Source: Burkholderiales bacterium
GTDB taxonomy: Bacteria > Pseudomonadota > Gammaproteobacteria > Burkholderiales > Burkholderiaceae_C
NCBI GenBank assembly: GCA_016000265.1
Contig: JAECRL010000007.1
Location: forward strand, 118,376 to 182,375
Direction of reading: 5' to 3'
Length of the DNA: 64,000 bases
Below the pieces are notes generated by a model. It saw only the letters and a list, made by a program, of their open reading frames with translations, made no database searches and was not told the origin of the DNA. Below, one piece after another: positions 1 to 8,971 of this stretch (the stretch's first letter is position 1; the number at the start of each line of letters is the position of its first letter). The position numbers and the translations under genes were made by a program.

Positions 1-788
1 TCGCCGCGGCCTTCGACTTCGAGCAGCATTGCACCCAGGAAGAACACGTGCTGGTGGCCGACATCGGCGGCGGCACGTCCGACTTCTCGGTGGTGCGCGT
101 GGGGCCCGAGCGCGCACAGCGCACCCAGCGCCGCGACGACATCCTGGCCAACCACGGCATCCACATCGCGGGCACCGACTTCGACCGCCACCTCTCGCTG
201 GCACGCATCATGCCGCTGCTGGGCCTGGGTGGCTTCGGCCCCAGCGTGCTGGGCCAGCCCCCCCGCCCCGTGCCCAGCCGCGTCTACTTCGACCTCACCA
301 CCTGGCACCTCATCAACACGGTCTACCAGCCCTCGCGCGTCATCGAGCTGCGCAACATGGCCGACTTCTACGGCGAGCCGGCCCACCACCGCCGCCTCAT
401 GAAGGTGGTGCAAGACCGCCTGGGCCACGCCCTGGTGGGCCGCGCCGAGGCGGCCAAGATCGCGGTGGCCGCGGGCGGCGCCACCGACATCGACCTGGGG
501 CTGGTGGAAGCCGGCCTGCACAACGGGCTGGACACCCAGCAGGCCACCGAGGCGCTGCAAGCCGACGTGGGCCGCATCGTGGCGTGCGCGCAAGACACGG
601 TCAAACAAGCCGGCCTGCGTGGCGACCAGCTGGACGCGCTCTACTTCACCGGGGGCTCCACCGGGCTGAACCTGCTGACGGACGCGTTGCAGGCGGCCTT
701 CCCCGGCGCCCGCGCGGTGCGCGGCGACCGGCTGGCCTCGGTGGCCACGGGCCTGGGGCTGTACGCCCAGCGGCTGTTCAAGGGCTGA
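1..788 (+). CDS. Hsp70-family molecular chaperone, YegD-like (5' truncated)
   Basis: The reading frame is open from base 3, so the gene begins left of the window and only the C-terminal ~261 residues are present. The frame reads FDFEQHCTQEEHVLVADIGGGTSDFSVV, split here as FDFEQHC then DIGGGTSDFS, which is the phosphate-2 loop of the Hsp70/actin ATPase fold. A second signature, LYFTGGSTGLN, is the adenosine-binding motif near the end of the nucleotide-binding domain. The protein stops soon after it, without room for a DnaK-type substrate-binding domain. That length pattern fits YegD-type Hsp70 relatives. It ends flush against a convergent oxidoreductase gene. Substrate and role are not visible. 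Confidence 0.85.
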   Translation, partial: AAAFDFEQHCTQEEHVLVADIGGGTSDFSVVRVGPERAQRTQRRDDILANHGIHIAGTDFDRHLSLARIMPLLGLGGFGPSVLGQPPRPVPSRVYFDLTTWHLINTVYQPSRVIELRNMADFYGEPAHHRRLMKVVQDRLGHALVGRAEAAKIAVAAGGATDIDLGLVEAGLHNGLDTQQATEALQADVGRIVACAQDTVKQAGLRGDQLDALYFTGGSTGLNLLTDALQAAFPGARAVRGDRLASVATGLGLYAQRLFKG

Positions 789-1835
789 TCAGGTCCGCAG
801 GACGATCTTGCCCACGTGGGCGCGGGACTCCATCACACGGTGGGCCTGCGCCGCCTGATCCAGCGGCCACACCTCGTGCACGTGGGGCACGCAGCGCCCC
901 GCCGACCACACCGGGCCCAGGTGCTGGCGCAGCTCGCGCGCGATGGCAGCCTTCTCATCGGGCGTGCGCCCGCGCAGCGTCGAGCCGGTCACCACCAGGC
1001 GCTTGAGCAGGATGGGCGTCAGGCTGAACTCGCCGACGCGGTCGCCACCCATGAAGCCGATCAGCAGCAAGCGCCCGTCGCGCCGCAGGACCTGCAGGTT
1101 GCGCTCGAACGCCGAGGCCCCCAGGATGTCGAGCACCAGGTCGACGCCGCGGCCCTCGCTCCAGGCCATGGCCTCGGGCAGGAAGTCCTGGCTGCGGTGG
1201 TCGATGCTGCGCTCCGCGCCAAAGCCTCGCGCCGCCTCGCCCTTCTCAGGCCCCCCGTCGGTGGAGATGGCGCGCAAGCCAAACTCCCGCGCCAGCATCA
1301 AGGCGGTGGAGCCGATGCCGCTGGTGCCGCCGTGAACCAGCAGGCTCTCGCCGGCCTTCGCGCGGCCCATCATGAACAGGTTGGCCCACACGGTGAAAAA
1401 GGTCTCGGGCAGGGCGGCCGCCTGCTCCAGGCTGAAGCCCGGCGGCACCGGCAGCAACTGGGCCGCGGGCACCAGGCAGAACTCGGCGTAGCCGCCGCCA
1501 TCGGTCAGGCCGCAGACCGCGTCGCCCAACCGCACGCCCGCCGCCTCACCGGCGCCGCCACCCTCACCCACACCCACACCCTCACCCAGCGCCACCACCT
1601 CGCCGGCCACCTCCAGGCCCGGCACCGGCGTGACGCCCGGCGGCATGGGGTAGAGGCCACGGCGCTGCAACACGTCGGGGCGGTTGACGCCCGCTGCGGC
1701 CACGCGGACCAGCACCTGGCCAGGCCCCGGTTCGGGCACGGGCACCTGACGCGGCACCAGGACCTCGGGGCCACCGGGGCGCAGGATGCCGATTTCGGTC
1801 ATCCGGTCGGGCAGGAAGCGAGGCGAGGCGGGCAT
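789..1835 (-). CDS. NAD(P)H:quinone oxidoreductase, zinc-less MDR superfamily (PIG3/TIGR02824 type)
   Basis: A 348-aa medium-chain dehydrogenase/reductase expected to reduce quinones with NADPH in the cytoplasm. An N-terminal GroES-like domain (AGVNRPDVLQRRGLYP) is followed by a Rossmann segment HGGTSGIGS at about residues 168-176. The zinc-ligand cysteines of alcohol dehydrogenases are absent, as in the PIG3 group. The start at 1835 was chosen because GGAG lies 9 nt upstream. The downstream ATG at 1802 has no ribosome site. A Gly/Val/Ala-rich stretch around residues 87-100, encoded by a repetitive tract near 1550-1595, looks like a small insertion between the two domains. The stop lies one base past that of the convergent Hsp70 gene. 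Confidence 0.82.
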   Translation of the reverse strand: MPASPRFLPDRMTEIGILRPGGPEVLVPRQVPVPEPGPGQVLVRVAAAGVNRPDVLQRRGLYPMPPGVTPVPGLEVAGEVVALGEGVGVGEGGGAGEAAGVRLGDAVCGLTDGGGYAEFCLVPAAQLLPVPPGFSLEQAAALPETFFTVWANLFMMGRAKAGESLLVHGGTSGIGSTALMLAREFGLRAISTDGGPEKGEAARGFGAERSIDHRSQDFLPEAMAWSEGRGVDLVLDILGASAFERNLQVLRRDGRLLLIGFMGGDRVGEFSLTPILLKRLVVTGSTLRGRTPDEKAAIARELRQHLGPVWSAGRCVPHVHEVWPLDQAAQAHRVMESRAHVGKIVLRT

Positions 1836-1878
1836 GGCGTTGAACTCCGTGACGCGGCGATGGCCCGATTGTGTCGGC

Positions 1879-2952
1879 TCAATCCTCTTCCAGCTTGGTG
1901 CCGCACTCCGCATCGGCCGGGTTGATGTGGCAGCGCACGCGCTTGAGCACCTTCAGGCCACGCTTGTCGTACAGCCCCTGTTGCGCCAGCTGAATGCGCG
2001 ACTCGCGCAGCAGCAGCGTGTACTTGACGGCGTCGTCCGGATCCAGGTCCACCCACTGCGAGGGCGGGATGGTGGTGTCGGCGCGGCGGATGAGCTGCAG
2101 CATGCGGTCGAACTGCGCGGCCCAGAAGGTGCGCGACTTGGCGCCGAAGCCTTCGGGGAAGCGGTCGTGGCGGATGATCATCTGATAGGACACGAGCAGC
2201 AGCGGGAAGCGCACGACGCCGCCCTTGCTGCCCAGGCCCTTGTGCAGCTCCAGCGGCTGGTAGGCGATGGTGGGCGCGGCCATCATGTCGGCCAGCCCCC
2301 CGTTGAACTTCAGGTGGAAATTGGAGATCGTGGCCGACACCGGCACGGCCTTGATGCGCTGGATCATGGCCGCTTGAGCGCGGTCGTAATCGAAGGCCAC
2401 GATGCGCTTGCCCGCCAGGGCCTCGACCGAGCTGAGCTTGCGGTCGTTGACGAAGGGGTAGGCGGCACCGGCCGGCGCGATGCCCGCGACCTCGTGCTCG
2501 CCGCTGGTCATCAGCTTGGCGACCTGGGGCGAGGGCGCCGCGTAGGTCTGAATCAGCTTGCGCATGACCTCGTAGGAGGCGGGCATGTCGACGTTGCCGT
2601 TGCGCACGATGGTGGTCGCACCCAGCGAGTCGATCGAGCCGGCGACGGCGTTGAACTGACGGGTGCGAAAGGCCGTGCCGACGAAGCCGTCGCACTGGCC
2701 GCTGCGGTAGGCCTCCAGGGCCGCGGCCTCGTCGTTGTAGCCTTTGAGCTCCAGCGTGACGCCCTCGCGCTGCATGGCCAGGGCGTGGTCGCGGACCATG
2801 TTGTAGAGGTCGCCAGAGGCGCCGATGAAGTCGTAGACGCAGACCTTCTGGGCGGCCTGGGCGGCGGGGGCGAACAAGGCCAGCGCGCCCGCGACCGCGG
2901 CTGCGGCGGTGGTGGCGATCGTGGCGGCGGCAAAACGACGGGTCCGGATCAT
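1879..2952 (-). CDS. Putative periplasmic solute-binding protein, AdeT1/2-like
   Basis: A 357-aa exported protein with a signal peptide ending near AAQA, followed by QKVCVYDFIGASGD. From memory this opening and the internal pattern GIAPAGAAYPFVNDR and PLELHKGLGSKG match the AdeT1/AdeT2 family, annotated as RND-associated or TRAP-like solute-binding proteins. The family's link to aminoglycoside efflux in Acinetobacter is debated, and no transporter is adjacent here. Conserved cysteine pairs (VCVYD near the N-terminus, VRCHINPADAECG at the C-terminus) suggest periplasmic disulfides. A paralogue lies at 41977-43044. The start at 2952 gives a typical signal sequence; the frame stays open upstream but overlaps the aminotransferase. 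Confidence 0.75.
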   Translation of the reverse strand: MIRTRRFAAATIATTAAAAVAGALALFAPAAQAAQKVCVYDFIGASGDLYNMVRDHALAMQREGVTLELKGYNDEAAALEAYRSGQCDGFVGTAFRTRQFNAVAGSIDSLGATTIVRNGNVDMPASYEVMRKLIQTYAAPSPQVAKLMTSGEHEVAGIAPAGAAYPFVNDRKLSSVEALAGKRIVAFDYDRAQAAMIQRIKAVPVSATISNFHLKFNGGLADMMAAPTIAYQPLELHKGLGSKGGVVRFPLLLVSYQMIIRHDRFPEGFGAKSRTFWAAQFDRMLQLIRRADTTIPPSQWVDLDPDDAVKYTLLLRESRIQLAQQGLYDKRGLKVLKRVRCHINPADAECGTKLEED

Positions 2953-3068
2953 GGCTGAACGTTGTCCCTGTGATGTGATTCGGACAACGATTGTCTCGCC
3001 CGTCGGGGCCCACGCGAGCCCGCCGGCGCGCGAAGATGTAACGACAGCCCGCCCCGGGCCCCTCCCGC

Positions 3069-4238
3069 TCAAAGGCGAACGAGTTTTTCGAGGGCGCGGC
3101 TCAGGGTATCTGCTGACTTGGCAAAGCAAAAGCGGATGACGCCGTGGTCGCGCCCGTCCGGGTAGAAGGCCGACACGGGGATGGCGGCCACGCCGTGCTC
3201 GCGCGTGAGGCGCTCGACGAAAGCGCGGTCGCCCTCGCCCGCGATGTCGGGGTGCTTGACGCACTGGAAGTAGGTGCCCTGGCAGGGCAGCAGCTCGAAG
3301 CGCGAACCCGACAAGGCCTGGCGAAAGACGTCGCGCTTGCCCTGATACAGCGCCAGCAGCTGCTCGTGCCAGCCGGGGCGTTGCATGAACGCGGCCAGCG
3401 CCACCTGCGAGGGCGTGTGCACCGTGAACACGATGAACTGGTGCGCCTTGCGAAACTCGGCCATCAACTCGCGCGGGGCCAGGGCGTAGGCCACCTTCCA
3501 GCCGGTGGCGTGGTAGGTCTTGCCGAAGCTGGAGACCACGACGCTGCGCTCGATCAGCTCGGGGTGGCGCATGACGCTTTCGTGGCGCACGCCGTCGTAG
3601 ACCATGTGCTCGTAGACCTCGTCGGACAGGATGACGATGTCGGTGCCCCGCACGATGTCGGCCAGGGCCTGCAGGTCCTCGGGCGTCCACACGCTGCCCG
3701 TCGGGTTGTGCGGGCTGTTGACGATGATCATGCGCGTGCGCGGCGTGACCAGCGCGGCCACGGCGGCCCAGTCGGGGCGGTAGGCGGGCGGCGCCAGGTC
3801 GGCGTAGACCACCTTGCCGCCTTGCAGCTCGACCGACGGTGCGTAGCTGTCGTAGACCGGCGTGAAGGCGATGACCTCGTCGCCCGGGTGCACGAGCGCG
3901 GCGATGGCCGTGAACAAGGCCTGCGTGGCGCCCGCCGTGACCGTGACCTCGTGGGCCACGTCGTACTGCGCACCGTGCAGCCGCTCGACCTTGGCCGCGA
4001 TCGCCTCGCGCAGCACGGGCAGCCCGGCCATGGGCGCGTACTGGTTGTGGCCGGCGCGCGCGGCCGCGTCAAGCAGGTCGAGCAACTCGGCCGGCGCATC
4101 GAAGTCCGGGAAGCCCTGCGACAGGTTGATGGCGCCGTGCTGCTGCGCCAGCGCCGACATGACGGTGAAGATGGTCGTGCCGACGGCGGGCAGGCGGGAG
4201 CGCAAGGGCGGGGCGAAGTGGGGGGCGAGCTGGGGCAT
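3069..4238 (-). CDS. ybdL: Methionine aminotransferase / class I-II PLP aminotransferase (YbdL-like)
   Basis: A 389-aa fold-type I pyridoxal-phosphate aminotransferase. Visible signatures are NLSQGFPDFD near residue 38, NSPHNPTG at 174-181, DEVYE at 206-210, and the PLP-lysine motif SSFGKTYHATGWK with Lys240. Together these resemble YbdL and kynurenine aminotransferase-type enzymes, which prefer methionine, aromatic and other large side chains with 2-oxo acids. The length is normal for the family. It lies downstream of, and on the same strand as, the lipase gene, with about 30 bp between them. Substrate choice within the family cannot be settled from sequence reading alone. Confidence 0.82.
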   Translation of the reverse strand: MPQLAPHFAPPLRSRLPAVGTTIFTVMSALAQQHGAINLSQGFPDFDAPAELLDLLDAAARAGHNQYAPMAGLPVLREAIAAKVERLHGAQYDVAHEVTVTAGATQALFTAIAALVHPGDEVIAFTPVYDSYAPSVELQGGKVVYADLAPPAYRPDWAAVAALVTPRTRMIIVNSPHNPTGSVWTPEDLQALADIVRGTDIVILSDEVYEHMVYDGVRHESVMRHPELIERSVVVSSFGKTYHATGWKVAYALAPRELMAEFRKAHQFIVFTVHTPSQVALAAFMQRPGWHEQLLALYQGKRDVFRQALSGSRFELLPCQGTYFQCVKHPDIAGEGDRAFVERLTREHGVAAIPVSAFYPDGRDHGVIRFCFAKSADTLSRALEKLVRL

Positions 4239-4268
4239 GGGGGCAGCATAGCGCCGCCCACTCCCCCT

Positions 4269-5612
4269 TCAGTAACCGCGTGTCGCCAGCTCGGCCACCA
4301 GGTCCTCGTACACGCCGATGCGGCTGAATCGGAAGGCGCTGTTGTCCTCGCCGCGACAAGACGCCCGGCCCCCATCCATGCCGGCGATCAGGTAGTCGCT
4401 GAAGGCCATGTGGTACATCCCGGGGTGGGGTCGCTTGGGGTCCAGGGACGTGGCCGACAGCGGGCGCGCCACCACCGGCGTGGCGCCCCCGGTGCCGTTG
4501 CGCCCGTAGGTCGTGAAGCGCTGCGACTCCACCGAGATGTTGCCGTCGTTGGGGCCCTCTTTGGCCATCAGGTAGCGCCAGATCAGCTGGTGCTTGCTGT
4601 GGCACGGGTGACGCGGGTCGTTGATGGTGATGCTGAAGCTTTGGTAGAGGATGGGGTGCTCGGGGTCTTCAGGAAAGCGGTGGCGCTCGTTGAAGCTGGC
4701 GGGGCAGCTGCGCCCGCGCGTGGGCTTGCAGCGCACGTCGGTGGAGTCGAGCATGTAGCGCTGCGAGAGGTTGATCATGGCGTTGCCGCCATCGGTCACC
4801 AGTTTGCGGTCGATGCGCCAGGACTGCAGGGTCAGCAGCGCGTCGAACACCCCGGCCCGGCAGGCGTCGCTGAGGCAGGCGGCGGTGAGGTCCAGGTAGA
4901 GGTCCACCTGCGCCGTGCCCTTGTTGGCGCCCGCCAGGCTGCTCCAGCTGGCCACGTGTCGGTGCATCGGCAGGCCGCTGTGCTCGTTGCGCAGGGCCAC
5001 CATCATGTAGCGCGAGTCCACGCACCCTTGCGAGTGGCAGATGATGTTGAACTGCAGCCCTTTGAGGCAGGCCGCCTCGGAGTCGAAGCCCTGCTGCGAG
5101 CGCAGGCCGGGGTGGGCGCAATGGCGCGCCATGGCCAGGTGCAAGCCGTCCACCACCACCGGCTGCGGGCCCTCGCAGAGCATCTCCGTCAACGTGAGTC
5201 CGGCGCATTTTTTGTAGAGCAGGCGCCCGCGGACCTCGTGGGAGCCGAAGGCCACCTTGTCGGGCTGGTAGACCACCGCCCCGCGGCGCTCCAGCGCCCG
5301 CTGCACCCCGAAGGGGTCGAACTGGCCCCGGGCGTCGGCCTGGTCACCGCGGAAGGAGCGCGTGGTGTCGTTGCCGAAGGGGTGGGACAGCAGAATGGGC
5401 CAGCGGGTGACGAGGCTTCGCCCGGCGGCCGGGGCGAGCGGCCCCCGGTAGGCTGCGGCCTGCGGGTCGGATGGCGCCGCTTGTGCGGGCCGCTGGCCCC
5501 AGGCCACCAGCACGAGGAAGGCCGCCAGGATCACCCGCAACCAGCGTGCGCAGCGCTGCGCACGCTCGATGGAGGTCCCCAGGGAAACGCTTGGATGCGG
5601 ATGGCCTTGCAT
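4269..5612 (-). CDS. Secreted lipase-like alpha/beta hydrolase
   Basis: A 447-aa exported protein. The N-terminus has a basic segment and a hydrophobic core (LRVILAAFLVLVAW) ending at PAQAAP, consistent with a signal peptide. The nucleophile elbow reads CHSQGCVDSRYM with Ser194, and the start of the mature fold (WPILLSHPFG) resembles triacylglycerol lipases of the Pseudomonas/Burkholderia type, where this stretch forms the oxyanion hole. Several cysteines are scattered through the mature protein. The start at 5612 is supported by AAGGAGG 5 nt upstream. The peptidase gene upstream ends 14 bp away, so the two are probably one operon making secreted degradative enzymes. Substrate unknown. Confidence 0.72.
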   Translation of the reverse strand: MQGHPHPSVSLGTSIERAQRCARWLRVILAAFLVLVAWGQRPAQAAPSDPQAAAYRGPLAPAAGRSLVTRWPILLSHPFGNDTTRSFRGDQADARGQFDPFGVQRALERRGAVVYQPDKVAFGSHEVRGRLLYKKCAGLTLTEMLCEGPQPVVVDGLHLAMARHCAHPGLRSQQGFDSEAACLKGLQFNIICHSQGCVDSRYMMVALRNEHSGLPMHRHVASWSSLAGANKGTAQVDLYLDLTAACLSDACRAGVFDALLTLQSWRIDRKLVTDGGNAMINLSQRYMLDSTDVRCKPTRGRSCPASFNERHRFPEDPEHPILYQSFSITINDPRHPCHSKHQLIWRYLMAKEGPNDGNISVESQRFTTYGRNGTGGATPVVARPLSATSLDPKRPHPGMYHMAFSDYLIAGMDGGRASCRGEDNSAFRFSRIGVYEDLVAELATRGY

Positions 5613-5626
5613 GACGCCCTCCTTTC

Positions 5627-7150
5627 TCACTGGCCGATCTGGTCGGCGGGCGTGCGGTCCAGCGTGTCCACCAGGTCGGCGAACACCTTGGCCACGGGCA
5701 ACAGCTGGTCCTTGGCGACCTTGTCGAGCGTGTCGTCCTCGTCGTAGAGGTAGACCGGCGCGGCGATCAGGCTGGCCGAGGGCAGGCCGGCGCGACACCA
5801 GAAGGAGGCATCGGTCGGCAAGCCCACGGTGTTGCACAGCAAGCCGGCCTTGAGCGTGACGCTGCGGCGCAGGTCGTGGTGGACCATCGAGGCGTGCAGT
5901 TCGCGGCGAACCTGGCGCGAGAAGTTGTTCATGATGCCCATGAGCTCGGGCTGCTCGCGCATGACCAGCTTGCCGTCCTTGATGACGCCTTGTTTGGCCA
6001 CGTGCTCCAGCGTCACGCCAGCGACGAGGCGGTAGGGCGTCTCCTTCTTGATCACGTACTTGTCGGTGAAGGCCTGGTGAACCTGGTAGCCGGTGAAGTG
6101 CGTGTCCATGGTGGCGAACAGCAAGGTCTTCTGGCGCTCGGCCAGCGGCTTGGAGGCCGCGTGCTGCAACTGCACCAGCAGGCTGCCCACGCCGCTGGCG
6201 TCCTCCACCGCCCCGCTGGAGACGGAGTCGTGGTGCGAGGTCATGAGGATGGTCTCCTGGGTGAGGCCAGGCAGCACCCCGACCACCGCGCGGCCTTCCA
6301 CCTCGGTGCGCGAGCCCTCCAGCACCAAGTTGGCCCGGGGGGCGCCGCCGGTGGCCTTCATGATGGCGCGCAGGGCCGCGCCGTCCGTCTTGGTGACCCA
6401 GACGCCAGGCAGCTTCATCTGCGTGCGGCGGTAGTACTCGTTGTGATAGCGGTTGCTGTCGTAGTAGTCGGAGAGCACGCCCACGAAGCCGATGGCGCCG
6501 GCCTCCTGGAGCTTTTCAACGACCTTGGAGAGGTTGGTGATGTAAGGGTTGGCCGTGAACAGGGTGGCGTCAAACAGGGTGAGCTTGGGGTCGTGGATGA
6601 AATCGACAAAAGGCAGGAAGGCCGCCGCCGACATCTGGAACTTCAGGTCGAAGACGACGACCTTGCCCTTGACGCGCTCCGGCGTGATGCGCAGGCCCGA
6701 GCCGTCGCCGACGTCGACCACCACGGCTTGCAGGCCACCCGGGCCGGTGGAGAACACGGAGGGCTTGTCGGGCGTGACGAAGGAGTAGGAGACGGGGAAG
6801 CTGTTGATGGTGCGGCCATTGACCGACAGCGAAGACCGGTCGGCCTGCCACAACCAGCTGGTGGCGGTCTCGTAATGCACGTCCTGCAGGCCCAGGGCCT
6901 CGAACTGGCACTTCACGTAGGCGGCCGCCTTGCGACCGCCCTCGGTGCCCGTCAGGCGCTTGCCCAAGCGGGTGACGTCTTCGACCCACGAGAAGATGCG
7001 CTCGGTGTCGGGCATGCCCTGCGCTTGCGGGCTCAGGTCCCGTGGGCAGGGCGGGGCATCGGTGGCGGTGGCGCGGGCCAGGGGCGGGGCGGTCATCAAG
7101 GCGGCGGACACGAGGGTCAGGCCGACGAGGGCGTTCAAGGTCTTGCGCAT
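5627..7150 (-). CDS. Secreted M28-like zinc metallopeptidase
   Basis: A 507-aa exported protein with a signal peptide ending near PPLARATA. It has the M28 aminopeptidase arrangement: a protease-associated insertion in the first half and the metal-binding stretch MTSHHDSVSSGAVEDASG, in which the His-x-Asp ligand and the following Asp are evident. Further candidate ligands (ATMDTHFTG, and a His/Asp-rich C-terminal part) are less canonical, so an inactive or specialised member is possible. The start at 7150 was taken because AGGAG lies 8 nt upstream; the longer frame has no signal peptide at its start. It heads the operon with the lipase and is divergent from an AraC-type regulator. Confidence 0.68.
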   Translation of the reverse strand: MRKTLNALVGLTLVSAALMTAPPLARATATDAPPCPRDLSPQAQGMPDTERIFSWVEDVTRLGKRLTGTEGGRKAAAYVKCQFEALGLQDVHYETATSWLWQADRSSLSVNGRTINSFPVSYSFVTPDKPSVFSTGPGGLQAVVVDVGDGSGLRITPERVKGKVVVFDLKFQMSAAAFLPFVDFIHDPKLTLFDATLFTANPYITNLSKVVEKLQEAGAIGFVGVLSDYYDSNRYHNEYYRRTQMKLPGVWVTKTDGAALRAIMKATGGAPRANLVLEGSRTEVEGRAVVGVLPGLTQETILMTSHHDSVSSGAVEDASGVGSLLVQLQHAASKPLAERQKTLLFATMDTHFTGYQVHQAFTDKYVIKKETPYRLVAGVTLEHVAKQGVIKDGKLVMREQPELMGIMNNFSRQVRRELHASMVHHDLRRSVTLKAGLLCNTVGLPTDASFWCRAGLPSASLIAAPVYLYDEDDTLDKVAKDQLLPVAKVFADLVDTLDRTPADQIGQ

Positions 7151-7442
7151 CGGAGGGGCTCCTGAAGAAGGGCCGGCTGAACAGGCCGCCGGCGTGGGTT
7201 CATTCTTCGAGGGCCGCCTGGGCACACGTGAATCGGCTCTCGCCAATGTCTTTCTCATTTGTCGCCATGGCGCGCGACGGGCCAGCAAACGCACACGCAT
7301 CCAGGCGGGTTGTCCCTGATGGGTGGCCTGCGGGGGACATTAGGGCTCACCACAATGTCAAGCGACTCGCAACCGTAACAAGATCCACATCAAGAACAAC
7401 AGCGTCAGCCCAAGGCATGGCGCCAACCTGGGGAGTTTCGCA
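7151..7442. promoter_or_regulatory. Divergent intergenic region, peptidase-lipase operon / AraC regulator
   Basis: About 290 bp lie between the divergent starts at 7150 and 7443. The stretch 7320-7440 is less GC-rich than its surroundings and would be the natural site for both promoters and the AraC-type operator. No sigma-70 hexamers or clear operator repeat could be identified with confidence. Confidence 0.4.
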
Positions 7443-8489
7443 ATGCGAAGTCTGGACACGGCGGCGCCCACGGTGCCCGTCAGTTATGTGCTCCTGGTGT
7501 TGCAACTGCTGGCCGAGAGGGGCGTGGACAAGCACCGCCTGCTGGCCGACTTGCCCATCACGGACGAGGTGCTCGGCCACCCCGACGGTCGCATCCCGCT
7601 GCTGACCGACTACGCCACGCTGTGCCGACGCGCCATGAGCCTCGGCGAGCTGCCCGGCCTGGGGTACGCGTTCGGCCTGCGCTCGACCGTGACCACCCAC
7701 GGCATCCTGGGCTACGGTTTGATGAGCCAGCCCAAGCTGCGCGACGTGATGATGTTCGCCTCCCGCTACGGCGCCAACCTGCGCATGCCCGCCTGGGACC
7801 TGGCCTTCTTCGAAGAAGACGGGCAAGCCGTGCTGAGGGGCACCGAAAACGTCCCCCACGGCGCCCTCAGGGAGTTCTCGGCGCAGCAGCTGGTGGTGAG
7901 CTGCTACGGCGTGCTGCGCGACCTGTTCCCGCAGGTCTGCGTGGACGCCGAGTTGTGCTTTGACTTTGCCGAACCGGCCTACCACGCCAACTACGCCAGC
8001 CAGCTGCCGCGCTGCCACTTCGGCCGGTCCTTCAACGAATTGCGCATGCCCATGCACTACGTGGACCTGCCCCTGCGCACGGCCGACCGCATCGCCGCGC
8101 AGGTGGCCGAGCAGGCTTGCGAGCGCGAGCTGGCCTTGTATGGCGACGCCCACCGCGACGTGGTTCGCCAGGTGCGCGCCTCACTCAAATTGGGCGCGGC
8201 AGGCTACCCCAGCCTGGAGGACGTGGCCCAGCGGCTGTGTGTGTCTGCGCGCACGCTCAACCGGCAGTTGCAGTCACGCGAGACGAGCTTTCGGACCTTG
8301 CTCAATGAAGCGCGCCGACGCGACGCCGTTCAATTGCTGCACGACCCCAGGCTGGACCTGACCGACGTGGCGATTCGCCTGGGCTACAGCACGCTGGCCA
8401 ATTTCTCTCGCGCGTTCCGGGACTGGGAGGGCCTGACACCGGGTGCGTACCGCGCGCATGAGCGACAGGCTTCGCGGGTGCCGGCCTGA
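7443..8489 (+). CDS. AraC-family transcriptional regulator (arabinose-binding-like N-domain)
   Basis: A 348-aa regulator. The N-terminal ~220 residues match the ligand-binding domain seen in OruR/ArgR-type AraC proteins (LGYAFGLRSTVTTHGILGYGLMSQ, here FGLRSTVTTHGILG). The C-terminal ~90 residues form the double helix-turn-helix: SLEDVAQRLCVSARTLNRQL, then DVAIRLGYSTLANFSRAFRDWEG. It is transcribed away from the secreted peptidase-lipase operon, so that operon is the likeliest target. The ligand is unknown. A second regulator of the same architecture sits at 11586-12599. Confidence 0.85.
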   Translation: MRSLDTAAPTVPVSYVLLVLQLLAERGVDKHRLLADLPITDEVLGHPDGRIPLLTDYATLCRRAMSLGELPGLGYAFGLRSTVTTHGILGYGLMSQPKLRDVMMFASRYGANLRMPAWDLAFFEEDGQAVLRGTENVPHGALREFSAQQLVVSCYGVLRDLFPQVCVDAELCFDFAEPAYHANYASQLPRCHFGRSFNELRMPMHYVDLPLRTADRIAAQVAEQACERELALYGDAHRDVVRQVRASLKLGAAGYPSLEDVAQRLCVSARTLNRQLQSRETSFRTLLNEARRRDAVQLLHDPRLDLTDVAIRLGYSTLANFSRAFRDWEGLTPGAYRAHERQASRVPA

Positions 8490-8518
8490 GCTGAAGGACC
8501 GAGGTGCGGCCTCCCCCC

Positions 8519-8878
8519 TCAGTCCTCGTCGGGCTCCCAGTCCCCCGCCGGCTGGAAGTCGCCCTCGCCTTCGGCCTTCTCGAAGGCCGAGCCGACGGGC
8601 GCATTCAGGAACGGGATGATGGAGGGGTCGCAGTTGGCCAGGATGTTGACGTCGTGGGCGCCCTGGTTGTGGGCGTTCTCCATGTAGGCGTCGCTCTCCA
8701 GGCCCGACAGGAAGCGCCAGCCGCTGTCGCTGGCGCCGATCGGGTCTTCGCGGTACATGAAGCGCACGGGCAGGCCGTGCACGGTGACCTTGTCGGTGGC
8801 GATGCAGGTGCCCAGGCCCGTGGCCAGGGGCCGGATCTGATCGGCGGGGAGGTGGATTTTCTTGGTCATGGGCGTCAT
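8519..8878 (-). CDS. DUF2185 (Imm33-like) domain protein
   Basis: A 119-aa soluble protein. The central section (SDSGWRFLSGLE then DAYMENAHNQGAHDVNILANCDPSIIPFL) matches my recollection of the DUF2185/Imm33-like domain, which often reads 'SGWRF..G.E..EY......'. Some members act as immunity proteins in polymorphic toxin systems, but no toxin gene is nearby, so a housekeeping role is equally possible. It ends convergent with the AraC gene, with a 29-bp gap, and is divergent from the diguanylate cyclase gene. The start at 8878 gives MTPMTKK; a second ATG three codons later cannot be excluded. Confidence 0.65.
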   Translation of the reverse strand: MTPMTKKIHLPADQIRPLATGLGTCIATDKVTVHGLPVRFMYREDPIGASDSGWRFLSGLESDAYMENAHNQGAHDVNILANCDPSIIPFLNAPVGSAFEKAEGEGDFQPAGDWEPDED

Positions 8879-8971
8879 TCTGTCCTGATCTGGATGCGCC
8901 GCCGCGGGTATGCTGGGCGGGATCGATGCGTCCCATCACCCGGGTCAGGGTGAACCGCCGACCCGCGCCCC

